From: Candidatus Saccharicenans sp. | GTDB taxonomy: Bacteria; Acidobacteriota; Aminicenantia; Aminicenantales; Saccharicenantaceae | Direction: 5' to 3' | Assembly (NCBI GenBank): GCA_030017715.1 | Contig: JASEIU010000005.1 | Coordinates: 176,769 to 240,768, forward strand | DNA length: 64,000 bases | Shown here: piece by piece, positions 26,649-35,533 of the stretch | How positions within the stretch are numbered: the stretch's first letter is position 1 | Layout of the letters: the number at the start of each line of letters is the position of its first letter | Notes under the pieces: model-generated | Databases searched by the model: none | What the model saw: the letters and a program-made list of their open reading frames with translations, nothing else | Told to the model about the DNA's origin: nothing | Program-made: the position numbers and the translations under genes

Positions 26649-27561
26649 AAAAAAATTCCGGGTAGAATCAGCCGACGACCTGCGGCTGGACCTTTTTCTC
26701 AAGAATAAACTGCCCGGAATGAGTCGGGCCCGAATCCAGAAGGCTATCAGGGAAGGGCAGGTCCTGGTTAACGGCCGGACGACGAGACCCGGACAGAGAT
26801 TGAAAGAAGGGGACTGGATCGAGCTGGCGCTGACCGAATCCGTTCCGGAAGGCGGACTCCAGCCCGAACCTATGGACTTAAAAATAATCTATGAAGATGA
26901 CCAGATTGTGGTCCTTGACAAGCCGCCGGGTCTGGTGGTTCATCCCGGGGCTGGTGTGAGGCAGGGGACTCTGGTCCAGGGGCTGCTGTATCGTTATCCG
27001 GAAATAGCGGCCGTGGGTTCTGCCGCCCGCCCGGGCATAGTGCATCGCCTGGATAAAGACACCTCGGGAGTCATGGTGGTGGCCCTGACCCCGGGCGCTT
27101 ATCAGTCGCTGAGGCAACAGTTCGAAGAGCGGACAATTCACAAGACCTACCTGGGTCTGGCTCTGGGACGGTTCAAACAGAAAAAAGGAATGATCGACCT
27201 GCCCCTGGGGCGTCATGTTCACCACCGGGAAAAGATATCAGTCCGAACCAGGAAACCCAGGGTGGCCATTACCCACTATGAAGTCCTTAAAGAATTCAGG
27301 GAAACAACTCTGTTAGCCCTGAAGCCCATTACCGGAAGAACCCATCAGCTCCGGGTTCACCTGTCGGCTACCGGTCATCCTCTGGCCGGGGATGCCAGGT
27401 ACGGCGGCCAGAGCCGGCAGAAGACCAGATATCCCCGTCTGTTTCTGCATGCCTGGAAACTCAGTCTTCAGCATCCGGTGAGCAGACTGGAGATGGAATT
27501 TGAAAGCTCCCTGCCGCCGGAACTTGAAAAAATTCTTGAGGCCGAGAAGCCGCTCAAATAA
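26641..27561 (+). CDS. rluD: RluD-type ribosomal large-subunit pseudouridine synthase
   Basis: A 306-residue enzyme with an N-terminal S4 RNA-binding domain (about 13-75) and an RluA-type catalytic domain. The active-site motif is HRLDKDTSG (135-143) with the catalytic Asp at about 138. VVLDKPPGLVVHPG and GRTHQLRVHL are further family blocks. It isomerises uridines in 23S rRNA. The start codon is GTG at 26641, overlapping lgt by 8 bp, so it belongs to the ileS-lspA-lgt transcript. RluD is the best match by domain layout, but RluA/C/D paralogues are hard to separate by sequence reading alone. Confidence 0.88.
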   Translation: MIEKKFRVESADDLRLDLFLKNKLPGMSRARIQKAIREGQVLVNGRTTRPGQRLKEGDWIELALTESVPEGGLQPEPMDLKIIYEDDQIVVLDKPPGLVVHPGAGVRQGTLVQGLLYRYPEIAAVGSAARPGIVHRLDKDTSGVMVVALTPGAYQSLRQQFEERTIHKTYLGLALGRFKQKKGMIDLPLGRHVHHREKISVRTRKPRVAITHYEVLKEFRETTLLALKPITGRTHQLRVHLSATGHPLAGDARYGGQSRQKTRYPRLFLHAWKLSLQHPVSRLEMEFESSLPPELEKILEAEKPLK

Positions 27562-27574
27562 ATGCTCTTTTGTC

Positions 27575-27603
27575 TTGAGTAAATCGCCTTTTTTTACTAT
27601 TAT
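27575..27603 (+). promoter_or_regulatory. Promoter of the EF-G-like gene
   Basis: TTGAGT (27575-27580), 17 bp and TATTAT (27598-27603), 65 bp before the preferred start codon. Confidence 0.45.
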
Positions 27604-27668
27604 ATATACTCATTTGGCTCCCAAGAATCTCTTTCTTGGTCTGAAATTACCTGACTGGAGGAATGAAA

Positions 27669-29762
27669 ATGGCCGATTACAGCCCGGAAAAGCTGAGGAA
27701 TGTTGCCTTTATCGGACACGGTTCATCCGGAAAGACCTCACTGACGGCAGCCATTCTGTTCGCCGCCGGGGTGACCACCCGGCTGACGAAAGTTGACAGG
27801 GGAAATACCGTGACCGACTATGACCCGGAAGAAATCGAAAGAAAGATATCCATCAATTCGGCTCCCTGTTTTGTCGACTGGAAGGGAAACAAAATCAACA
27901 TAATAGATACTCCCGGTTACAGCAGCTTTCTCTGGGATACCAGGGCCAGCCTCCGGGCGGTGGACTCAGCCCTGGTCCTGGTCTGCGGCGTGGCCGGAGT
28001 GGAAGTGGGAACGGAAAAAGTCTGGGAGATGCTGGAAGAACTGCAGCTGCCCCGGATGCTGGTGGTCAATAAGCTGGACCGGGAAAATTCCAGTTTCAAA
28101 CGGACGGTTGAAGAAATTCAGCAGTTTTTCGGCCGCCAGGCAATTCCGGTCCAGATACCGGTGGGGGAGGAAAAAGATTTCTCCGGCGTGGTTGACCTGA
28201 TCAAAAAGAAAGCCTATCTGTTCGAAAAAGATGAAAGCGGAAAGTTCCAGGAAGCCGAAATACCGGCCAATCTGAAAGAAGAAGTCGAAAAAAGATACAC
28301 TCAGCTGGTGGAAATCGTGGCTGAGAGCGATGAAAAGTTGATGGAAAAATATTTTGAGACGGGAGAGCTGACGACTGAAGAACTTCTCAAGGGTTTAAAG
28401 AAAAGCATCTTAGCTCATCAGATTTTCCCGATCTTTGCGGTTTCGGCCCTGAACAATATCGGGGCCCATCAGATTCTGGACGGCCTGGTCGATTTTATGC
28501 CCTCGCCTGTTGACAGGGGCAGCCTCAAAGCCCGGGTTAAGGGGCAAGAACAGTCTCTGCCTCTGACGGCTGACGGGCCTTTTGCGGCCCTGGTTTTCAA
28601 GACTATCTCCGACCCCTATACCGGCCGGATTTCGCTCCTGAGAGTATTTTCAGGGAAAGTCGCCGGGGACGCCACCGTCAGCAATACCACCAGGGATTCC
28701 GAAGAAAAGCTGGGGGGCCTCTTCTTCCTTCAGGGAAAGGAACAGGTGCCGGCCGGCCAGGCCAGAGCCGGCGACATAGTGGCCACAGCCAAGCTCAAAG
28801 CCACTCTGACTGGCGATACCCTGTGCGCTAAGGGGGCTGAAATCGAGTTTGAACCCATTAAGTTTCCTGAACCGTCAATTTCCTTTGCCATAGAACCCAG
28901 GACCAGAGCCGACGAGGATAAGATATCGCAGGCCACTCACCGGGTGACGGAAGAAGACCCGACGGTCAGAATTGAAAGAGACCCGGAAACCAATCAATTG
29001 CTGATTTCCGGAAACGGCGAACTCCATGTCAGGATTATCACCGACAAATTAAAGAAGCGTTACAATGTGGACGTGGATCTTAAACCGCCCAAGATACCTT
29101 ATCGGGAAACCATTAAAGGCCGGTCGGATGTCCAGGGCAAGTACAAGAAGCAGACCGGAGGGCGCGGTCAGTACGGCGATTGCAAGATCAAAATGGAGCC
29201 GTTGCCCAGGGGCAAGGATTTTGAATTTGAGGATAAAATCTTCGGCGGCGCCATCCCCAAGAATTTTATTCCTTCCATTGAGAAGGGAATTCAGGAAGCC
29301 AGGAAAAAAGGCATCCTGGCCGGCTATCCGGTGGTAGATTTCAAAGTCATCCTTTACGACGGGTCCTACCATGAGGTAGATTCCTCCGATATTGCCTTCA
29401 AGATTGCCGCCTCCATGGCTTTCAAGAAGGGAATGAAAGAGGCCAGGCCGACTCTGCTGGAACCGGTGATGAACGTTGAGATCTATACGCCCGAAGCCTA
29501 TATGGGCGACATTATGGGCGCTCTTAACGGCCGCCGGGGCAAAGTTCAGGGCATGGAGCAGAAGGGCAACATGAGAATCCTCAAGGCCCAGGTGCCCATG
29601 GCCGAAATGCTGGATTTTGAGCCCACCCTGACTTCCATCACCGGAGGCCGGGGTTCGTTCCTCATGGAGTTTTCTCATTACGAAGAAGTGCCGGCTCAAA
29701 TTCAGCAGAAGATAATAGCCGAGGCCATCAAAGAAGGTCGGGTGAAACCGGAAGAAGAATAA
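27669..29762 (+). CDS. fusA2: Elongation factor G-like GTPase (EF-G2 type)
   Basis: About 697 residues with the EF-G domain order: G domain, domain II, and the III-IV-V part (GGRGQYGDCKIKMEPL in IV, ALNGRRGKVQGM in V). The G1 loop is GHGSSGKTSL rather than GHVDHGKTTL. G3 reads DTPGYSSF, so the catalytic His of DTPGH is Tyr. G4 is NKLDRE. These changes typify the EF-G-like/EF-G2 paralogues rather than the main EF-G, so the gene is unlikely to be the principal translocase and is not beside rpsL, rpsG or tuf. The ATG at 27669 lies 7 bp from GGAGG; one at 27663 is too close. Its role may be in ribosome recycling or stress translation (inference). Confidence 0.88.
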   Translation: MADYSPEKLRNVAFIGHGSSGKTSLTAAILFAAGVTTRLTKVDRGNTVTDYDPEEIERKISINSAPCFVDWKGNKINIIDTPGYSSFLWDTRASLRAVDSALVLVCGVAGVEVGTEKVWEMLEELQLPRMLVVNKLDRENSSFKRTVEEIQQFFGRQAIPVQIPVGEEKDFSGVVDLIKKKAYLFEKDESGKFQEAEIPANLKEEVEKRYTQLVEIVAESDEKLMEKYFETGELTTEELLKGLKKSILAHQIFPIFAVSALNNIGAHQILDGLVDFMPSPVDRGSLKARVKGQEQSLPLTADGPFAALVFKTISDPYTGRISLLRVFSGKVAGDATVSNTTRDSEEKLGGLFFLQGKEQVPAGQARAGDIVATAKLKATLTGDTLCAKGAEIEFEPIKFPEPSISFAIEPRTRADEDKISQATHRVTEEDPTVRIERDPETNQLLISGNGELHVRIITDKLKKRYNVDVDLKPPKIPYRETIKGRSDVQGKYKKQTGGRGQYGDCKIKMEPLPRGKDFEFEDKIFGGAIPKNFIPSIEKGIQEARKKGILAGYPVVDFKVILYDGSYHEVDSSDIAFKIAASMAFKKGMKEARPTLLEPVMNVEIYTPEAYMGDIMGALNGRRGKVQGMEQKGNMRILKAQVPMAEMLDFEPTLTSITGGRGSFLMEFSHYEEVPAQIQQKIIAEAIKEGRVKPEEE

Positions 29763-30277
29763 GCTTAATAGGAAACCGGATCCCGGTCCTGCAGTTGAGC
29801 CCGGGCTGAAGTTTAGGCTGAAAACGGATATCCTGAATTTAAGTCCCGGCTCGACCGAAACGCCAACATCTTCAAACCAGGCCCTTGAGCTTTTTTTAAG
29901 CTTTTTCTCCCCGGCAATCTCCTTTTGGTTTCTTAAACCGAACCGCTCCAATATTATGACCTGGCTTGCTGTGCCTGGACCAGTCTTGGTGAGGTTTTAA
30001 TCTTTATCAGCCCGGGGCCGGAATTTTGCCGCCAATTTTAATTCTGGCCTGATATTCAGTTGACCCGCTTTTGTCTATCAGAAAAGAGATGGATTCCAGC
30101 TTGTAATATCGAGAGATTAAGATTGCCGATTCCTGAGCCCGGGTCAGCCCGGGGCCGGCACAGGCTTCCAGAGCCAGAAGTTTCTTCTACCGCCCGGCTA
30201 ATTGAATTTCTTTTTTATGCCCGGCAGATAGGGTAAAATTAAAAAAGTGAGAATTTTGGCCGTTAACAGGAGCCAGG
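29763..30277. other. Long non-genic stretch with decayed coding traces
   Basis: The 515 bp between the EF-G-like gene and the Ntn-hydrolase gene contain no intact gene. The proximal part has a small ACCGG-ATC-CCGGT dyad and AT-rich stretches. The distal part holds a coding-looking minus-strand fragment (30007-30186) and two copies of a 14-mer containing CCCGGGGCCGG, at about 30008 and 30146. Confidence 0.5.
30007..30186 (-). pseudogene. Possible decayed gene fragment without a start codon
   Basis: On the minus strand 59 sense codons run from just after a TAG (30187-30189) to tandem stops TGA-TAA at about 30009-30004. The translation looks like real protein (LTRAQESAILISRYYKLESI, then a beta-strand-like stretch) and its codon use resembles the neighbours. 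However, no ATG, GTG or TTG exists in frame after the TAG. I cannot name a family. It may be a remnant of a deleted gene or an open frame by chance. Confidence 0.3.
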
Positions 30278-31528
30278 ATGAAAAGTATTAAGAGATGGTC
30301 GGCTCTTATATCCGTTCTGGTCGCTTTTATTCTGTTTTTTAATTCTAAAGAAAACAGCCGGGCCTGCACCCTGATTGTGGCTTCGGGGCGGGCCACCGTC
30401 AGCGGCCGGCCGCTGATGTGGAAGAATCGTGACACCTCTCAGCTGCTGAATAAGTTAATGTATTTTAAGGGCGAGAAGCACAATTTTATCGGCCTGATTG
30501 ACGCCGATGACGAAACGGGAAAAGAAATCTGGGCCGGGCTTAACGACCGGGGCCTGGCCATAATGAATTCTCAGGCCGATGACCTGGCGGTCAGGGAAAA
30601 AAAATATGACGGGGCCGGGAACGGAGCTTTCATGAAACTGGCTCTCGGCCTGTGTGCCACAGTCGACGATTTCGAGAAGTTGCTGCAGAGAGAAAAGGGG
30701 AAATGGGACCTGGCGGCCAATTTCGGAGTGATTGATGCCGGGGGAAAAGCCTGTTTTTTTGAGACCTCGTCTGAATATTACGTCCGTTTTGATGCCGATG
30801 ATAAAAGGGTGGCCCCATTCGGTTATCTCGTCAGGACAAATTTTTCTTATACTTCCCCGGATTACCTTCTGGGCGGAGGCTTTATCAGATTTGAAAGGAT
30901 GTCACACCTGGCTGAAACTGCCATGACCTCCGGCCGGCTGAGTGTTCGCTTCATCCTTCAGGAAGCAGCCAGAGACCTCAATCATGAAAAGCTGCACTCG
31001 TTTCCTCTGAGCCGGCCCCTGCCCGATGACCCGTCCCGGCCGCTTTACATAAATACCAATGATACCATCAATCGGAACAGCACGGCCTCGGCTGTGGTTT
31101 TTGAAGGCGCCCCGTCGCCCGAACGCCCGGATCTGGCCACCATGTGGGTTATTCTGGGACAGCCGGTAACCATGGTGGCCTTGCCGGTCTGGCCGGTTTC
31201 CGGACAGGTGCCCGGGGTAACTTCAGCCCCCGGCAGCCAGACCTGCCCGCTAAATGCTTTTTCCAGGAAGCTGGTGCAGTATCTTTACCCCGACCGGAGG
31301 GGCAGGATGCCGCAGTATCTCAACGTCAGCCGTCTAAGAACGTATGGCGGGGAGGGGGTGCTGCCTAAATTGATGCGCCTGGAAAATCAGGTCCTGGAAA
31401 AGTGTGCCGCCCGGCTCCGGCTCTGGGAAGCGCGGAAAGAAGCTCCGGGGCGAGTGGCCGCCTTTCAGGAGGCCCTGGCTGATTTTGTCATGCGGAATTT
31501 AATTCTGGAATTTCCTGATATCAGGTAA
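30278..31528 (+). CDS. Exported Ntn-hydrolase (linear amide C-N hydrolase / C45-like)
   Basis: A 416-residue protein with a signal sequence (about 1-29) immediately followed by Cys30 in RACTLIVASGRATVSGRPLMWKNRD split around the motif. Cys as first residue of the mature chain is the hallmark of N-terminal nucleophile hydrolases such as penicillin acylase, bile-salt hydrolase and acyl-transferase C45 families. GLNDRGLAIMNSQ and AANFGVIDAGGKACFFET fit this fold. It would cleave amide bonds in the periplasm or outside the cell; the substrate is unknown. An AGGAG site precedes the ATG. It heads a run of three exported proteins on the plus strand. A lipobox reading (SRAC) is a competing explanation for Cys30. 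Confidence 0.8.
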   Translation: MKSIKRWSALISVLVAFILFFNSKENSRACTLIVASGRATVSGRPLMWKNRDTSQLLNKLMYFKGEKHNFIGLIDADDETGKEIWAGLNDRGLAIMNSQADDLAVREKKYDGAGNGAFMKLALGLCATVDDFEKLLQREKGKWDLAANFGVIDAGGKACFFETSSEYYVRFDADDKRVAPFGYLVRTNFSYTSPDYLLGGGFIRFERMSHLAETAMTSGRLSVRFILQEAARDLNHEKLHSFPLSRPLPDDPSRPLYINTNDTINRNSTASAVVFEGAPSPERPDLATMWVILGQPVTMVALPVWPVSGQVPGVTSAPGSQTCPLNAFSRKLVQYLYPDRRGRMPQYLNVSRLRTYGGEGVLPKLMRLENQVLEKCAARLRLWEARKEAPGRVAAFQEALADFVMRNLILEFPDIR

Positions 31529-31625
31529 GAGTCCGGATGCTGATGGAGGGCATTTATCAGTTGAAAAATAAATGATAAAAGCTGTGTTTCAATAAAAAAG
31601 GTTAATTTAGAAGGAGTCCTGTTTC

Positions 31626-32891
31626 ATGAATCACAATCCAGGCAAGATGATTTCGGGAAGCTGGCAGAAGGGAGCCGGGATTTTGCTCCTGACCTTGATC
31701 CTGGCTGTCTGGCTCTGGCCTCAGAACGCAACCGGAGACAGGTCGCTGACCCTGCCCCTCGGACCAAAGAAATTACGAGGACAGTTCCTTAAGGTGGAAA
31801 GCGGTCGGCTGTATTCAGCCAGAAAAGGGAAACCGGTATCCTTCGAGGCCATGGTCGGAGAAATGAAAAAGGCCAGGCTGATACATGTGGGCGAAACTCA
31901 CGATGACCTGGAGATGCATGAAATGCAGTTCAGGATAATCGAAGCTCTATACCGGCAGGATCCCAACCTGGCCATAGGGCTGGAGCAGGTAACGGTTGAC
32001 CTGCAGCCGGTTCTAAATCGCTGGGTGGCCGGCGAGCTGGACGAGGAAAGTTTCCTCCGGGAAATCAGATGGTATGTCACCTGGAGCTTCAATTATAATT
32101 ATTATAAGAAAATTTTTGATTTCGCCAGAGACCATCGGCTGCCCGTATTTGCCTTAAATGCTCCCAGAAACCTGATCAGCAAAGTTCGTCTTCAGGGTTA
32201 TGAATCCCTGAGCGAAGAAGAAAAACAGGTTATCCCGCCTCTGGACCTCAGCAACCAGGAACATCGCCTGCTGCTAAGAACCATTTTTGAATCGGAAGAG
32301 ATACCGCCCCAGATGAAAGGGACCAATCTGGAAACCATGTTCGAGGCTCTCTACCGGGCCCAGGTGGCCTGGGATGAGACTATGGGACGTAATGCCGCCC
32401 GGGCGGTTGAGGGGAGCGGCCGGCGGCTGGTGGTGCTGGCCGGCTCCGGTCATATGCTTTATGGCCTGGGATTAAACCTCAGGGCCTATCTTCTGAGCCG
32501 CCTGCCTCAGGTTACAGTGATAGGAGTTCGGGTTGCGGAGGACACAGGTCTTAAGGTGTCTCGCGGCCTGGCCGATTTTATTTACGGAGTCAAAGCCAGG
32601 GATTATCCCGCTTACCCGGCGGTCAGTCTGAACCTGAAAAAGGTGGAGGGGCTGAACAACCTGGTGGTGGCCGCCCGTCCGACCGAGGCTCTGGCCCGGA
32701 CTGCCGGCCTGGAAAAAGGAGACGTGATACTTTCGGTTGCGGACCGGCAGGTGTTTGAGGTCAACGATTTCCGGATGATGGTGGCCGGGTATTCCTGGGG
32801 GGAAGAAATTAAGATTAAGGTTCTGCGAAACGGGGACGTGTTGACTCTTAGCCTGAAGCTTGACCCCTCGTTGCTGAATAACCAAAAATAA
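31626..32891 (+). CDS. ChaN-domain protein fused to a C-terminal PDZ domain
   Basis: A 421-residue exported protein. A signal sequence (about 16-36) precedes a ChaN (DUF399) domain with ARLIHVGETHDDLEMHEMQ (about 83-101), GLEQV and LAGSGHMLYGLGL (about 270). ChaN proteins are haem- or iron-associated lipoproteins of uncertain function. Residues about 330-415 form a PDZ domain (ARPTEALARTAGLEKGDVIL, VLRNGDVLTLSL), usually used to bind protein C-termini. No lipobox Cys is present, so it is probably soluble in the periplasm. An AAGGAG site precedes the ATG at 9 bp. It is 97 bp after the Ntn-hydrolase gene. Confidence 0.85.
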   Translation: MNHNPGKMISGSWQKGAGILLLTLILAVWLWPQNATGDRSLTLPLGPKKLRGQFLKVESGRLYSARKGKPVSFEAMVGEMKKARLIHVGETHDDLEMHEMQFRIIEALYRQDPNLAIGLEQVTVDLQPVLNRWVAGELDEESFLREIRWYVTWSFNYNYYKKIFDFARDHRLPVFALNAPRNLISKVRLQGYESLSEEEKQVIPPLDLSNQEHRLLLRTIFESEEIPPQMKGTNLETMFEALYRAQVAWDETMGRNAARAVEGSGRRLVVLAGSGHMLYGLGLNLRAYLLSRLPQVTVIGVRVAEDTGLKVSRGLADFIYGVKARDYPAYPAVSLNLKKVEGLNNLVVAARPTEALARTAGLEKGDVILSVADRQVFEVNDFRMMVAGYSWGEEIKIKVLRNGDVLTLSLKLDPSLLNNQK

Positions 32892-33020
32892 CAGGAGAAC
32901 TTATACCGGGCGGTAATGGCATCTCACCAAGATTTTTTGCCCTGAGTTAAATCACGCGGCCCGGTCTATTAACAAAAAAATCGTCGATAAAAATTAGATG
33001 AAAAAATGAAGGAGGCCAGA

Positions 33021-34709
33021 ATGGAAATCAAAAGAACTTTAACAGTTTTAATTCTGGGCGTCTGGTTGCTGTCAATCCTGCCCCTGGAAGCCGCTGTCCT
33101 GAAAACCCCGGCCGAAGAGGTTCGTTATACCAGGTACAGCCAGTACGAGGATGTGGCCAGATTTCTGTCGGTTCTGGCGGCCCGCCATCCGGTGCTTAAA
33201 GTCAGGATAGCCGGCAGGACAGAGGAGGTGGAAAACTATCCGGCTCGAGACCTTTTCCTCTGCCTGCTGACCGAAGAAGGAGCCAGCGCACCGGACTCCC
33301 TCAACCGCAGCAAACCGACCCTGCTGTTTATTGCCTCCCAGCACGGCAACGAACAGTCGGCCAAGGAAGCGGCCCTGAGATTGATACGGGACCTGGCCGG
33401 CGGCGACTTAAGACCGCTGCTTAAGAAGCTCAACGTTCTGATTATTCCCCAGGCCAACCCCTACGGGAATTATTTCGACCTCAGGCAGAATGAAACCGGT
33501 CTCGACCTCAACCGGGATCATGTCAAACTTGAGGGCTGTTCCACTCAGGCCATTCACCGGGTGTTCAGCCTCTATCAGCCTGAGGTTACTATGGATATTC
33601 ACGAAAAAGGAGACGATTATTACCGGGTTTCGGTGGGCTGCGTTTCCAACCTTAACATCCGCCAATCGCTTCAGGAATATTCCCGAAATACCATATTGAA
33701 AGAGATAGAAAAGAAACTGGCCAGGAAAAATATTGCCTTTCATGAATATCTGGTCAGTGATGTCCTGGGAATGGATACTTCCTCGGGAGCGCGGTTAGCC
33801 GGGCCGGAGGGAAGGGAGATGATGCTTCGTTTCAGCACCACCGACCTGAACGATGGCCGTAACAGCCCGGGAATTTATGAGACTCTGGCCTTCATCCAGG
33901 AAGGAGCTTCACGACACGACCTGGCCACCCTTGAAGCCAGGACCAACTGGCAGTATGAAGGACTCCGGGCCCTGGCCGAGATAGTGGCTGATCGTTCGGC
34001 TGAAATTCTTAAAATCGTGCGGGATTTGAGAGCCGATCTCCTGAAAAGAGCTAAAATCAGAGCCGCCGAAGACCCCATTCATCTTAAGATGACTTATGTC
34101 CGGGACCCGCAGCAGCCGGAATTGGTGATAAAAACTTTTGAGAGAGCGACGTCAAACATCCGGGGAATCCTGAAAGTAGATAAGAAAGCTGGTGATTTCC
34201 TGCTGGCCGAGGATATCAGTCCGCACCAGGGGCCGCCGCAGATGAAAATCATAACCAGGGTGGAAAAAAACTGGTTCCCGCGGGTGGAATCCAGGCTGAC
34301 CGTAAAGCGACCGGCCGGATACATAATTCCAGCCGACCGACCCGACCTGGCCGAGCTCCTGGTCCGGCACGGCATCCGGGTTGAGATGCTGGAGAGGGCC
34401 GCGGCTATTGAGGCCGTAGCCTATAAAATAACCGAGGTCATCCCGGCCAGGGCTGATTATCTGGCTCCGGAAAAGCTGGAAGCCAAAGCTGAGCTGCTTA
34501 AACTGCCTCTGAAGAGGGGAGACTTCTACGTTTCCTGTGAACAGCCGGCGGCCAATCTGATTCCCTGCTTGCTTGAACCGCAGTCCGATTACGGGCTGAT
34601 CCGCTATTTCAAGTTCAAACTGGTTCCGGAAGCCGGCGATTACTTTACCATCTATCGGGTAGAAGTTCAGCCGGTGCTGCCTGTGGTGGATTTTATGCCC
34701 TGGAGGTGA
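33021..34709 (+). CDS. Exported M14-family zinc carboxypeptidase
   Basis: About 562 residues with a signal peptide (RTLTVLILGVWLLSILPLEAA). The M14 zinc site is HGNE (H108, E111 with this start) with the third His in TMDIHEKG (about 194). GLDLNRDH is the substrate-binding block, and IYETLAFIQEG carries the likely general-base Glu (about 287). The C-terminal 230 residues are outside the peptidase fold and unassigned. The in-frame ATG at 33006 overlaps the AAGGAGG site, so the ATG at 33021, 5 bp after it, is preferred. It would trim peptides in the periplasm or medium, matching the OPT peptide transporter and TldD/E elsewhere in the window. Confidence 0.88.
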   Translation: MEIKRTLTVLILGVWLLSILPLEAAVLKTPAEEVRYTRYSQYEDVARFLSVLAARHPVLKVRIAGRTEEVENYPARDLFLCLLTEEGASAPDSLNRSKPTLLFIASQHGNEQSAKEAALRLIRDLAGGDLRPLLKKLNVLIIPQANPYGNYFDLRQNETGLDLNRDHVKLEGCSTQAIHRVFSLYQPEVTMDIHEKGDDYYRVSVGCVSNLNIRQSLQEYSRNTILKEIEKKLARKNIAFHEYLVSDVLGMDTSSGARLAGPEGREMMLRFSTTDLNDGRNSPGIYETLAFIQEGASRHDLATLEARTNWQYEGLRALAEIVADRSAEILKIVRDLRADLLKRAKIRAAEDPIHLKMTYVRDPQQPELVIKTFERATSNIRGILKVDKKAGDFLLAEDISPHQGPPQMKIITRVEKNWFPRVESRLTVKRPAGYIIPADRPDLAELLVRHGIRVEMLERAAAIEAVAYKITEVIPARADYLAPEKLEAKAELLKLPLKRGDFYVSCEQPAANLIPCLLEPQSDYGLIRYFKFKLVPEAGDYFTIYRVEVQPVLPVVDFMPWR

Positions 34710-34818
34710 GGCCAGAGTTTAGCCGATTATAACGGCCCTGGCCGCAAGGATATAAGGAGCCGGGATTTAAAAGAAAATATTCACCCTCCGGGAAGCTCAA
34801 CCCGAATTATATCTTAAA

Positions 34819-35487
34819 TTATTTTCCAGCCTGTTCCCGGGCAATCTTTTTGAGTTTCTCGTTAGCAATGATTCCCAGGTCCACCCGGCGGTTCTGCTGG
34901 CGGCCTTCGGGCGTGTCGTTAGAGGCTATCGGCTGGTCGGGACCATAGCCCATCACCGAAAACCGCCCCGACTGCACCCCGAGCTGAGCCAGATAGGCTG
35001 CTACCGCCCTGGCCCTTCTTTCAGACAGGGTCAGGTTATAGTCTCTGGTGCCGGTGGAATCGGTATGACCTTCAATGATGATGTTGGTGTCCGGGTACTT
35101 GTTCAGAATAACCGCCAGTTTTTTAAGGTTTTCCTGACTGGCCGGGCGCAGGTCGTATTTATCGACGTCAAATAAAAGTCCGGAGTCGAAGGTGATCTTG
35201 ATGCCCTCGCCGATTCTTTCCACTCTGGCCCCTTCCAGGTCGCGACGCATTTCTTCGGCTTGCTTGTCCATCTGTCGCCCGATGTAGGCTCCGGCCGCGC
35301 CGCCAACCGCAGCCCCGATGATGGCCCCGGCCAGGGTGTTTCCGGCTACTTTGCCCACCACCGCTCCGGCCACCGCCCCGCCGGCCGCGCCGATGGTGGC
35401 TCCCCTGGCTGTTTTGCTCCAGCTGGCGCAGCTGACGCTCATAAATAACAGGCAAAGGATAAGAATAAGAGACAGTGATGTTTTCAT
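34819..35487 (-). CDS. OmpA-family lipoprotein with glycine-zipper segment
   Basis: A 222-residue protein. The signal peptide ends in a lipobox-like MSVSCAS with Cys20. Residues about 28-68 are a glycine zipper (GATIGAAGGAVAGAVVGKV and repeats), which can insert in or lie along membranes. The C-terminal OmpA domain (about 95-208) has FDVDKYDLRP, IEGHTDSTGTRDYN, LSERRARAVAAYL and GYGPDQPIASN, the peptidoglycan-binding signature. This is the YiaD type of outer-membrane lipoprotein tethered to the cell wall, and a main argument for a diderm envelope. It follows the DUF5107-TPR gene by 46 bp on the same strand. Confidence 0.92.
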   Translation of the reverse strand: MKTSLSLILILCLLFMSVSCASWSKTARGATIGAAGGAVAGAVVGKVAGNTLAGAIIGAAVGGAAGAYIGRQMDKQAEEMRRDLEGARVERIGEGIKITFDSGLLFDVDKYDLRPASQENLKKLAVILNKYPDTNIIIEGHTDSTGTRDYNLTLSERRARAVAAYLAQLGVQSGRFSVMGYGPDQPIASNDTPEGRQQNRRVDLGIIANEKLKKIAREQAGK

Positions 35488-35533
35488 ATTTAAGCCCTTC
35501 TTATAATTTCACTTAAAAAGTTTAGCAGAATAT

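Noticed and set aside
29049..29951. Open frame of about 300 codons opposite the end of the EF-G-like gene, extending into the gap
   Set aside because: Most of it is antisense to a conserved GTPase, and the part in the gap is not recognisable as protein.
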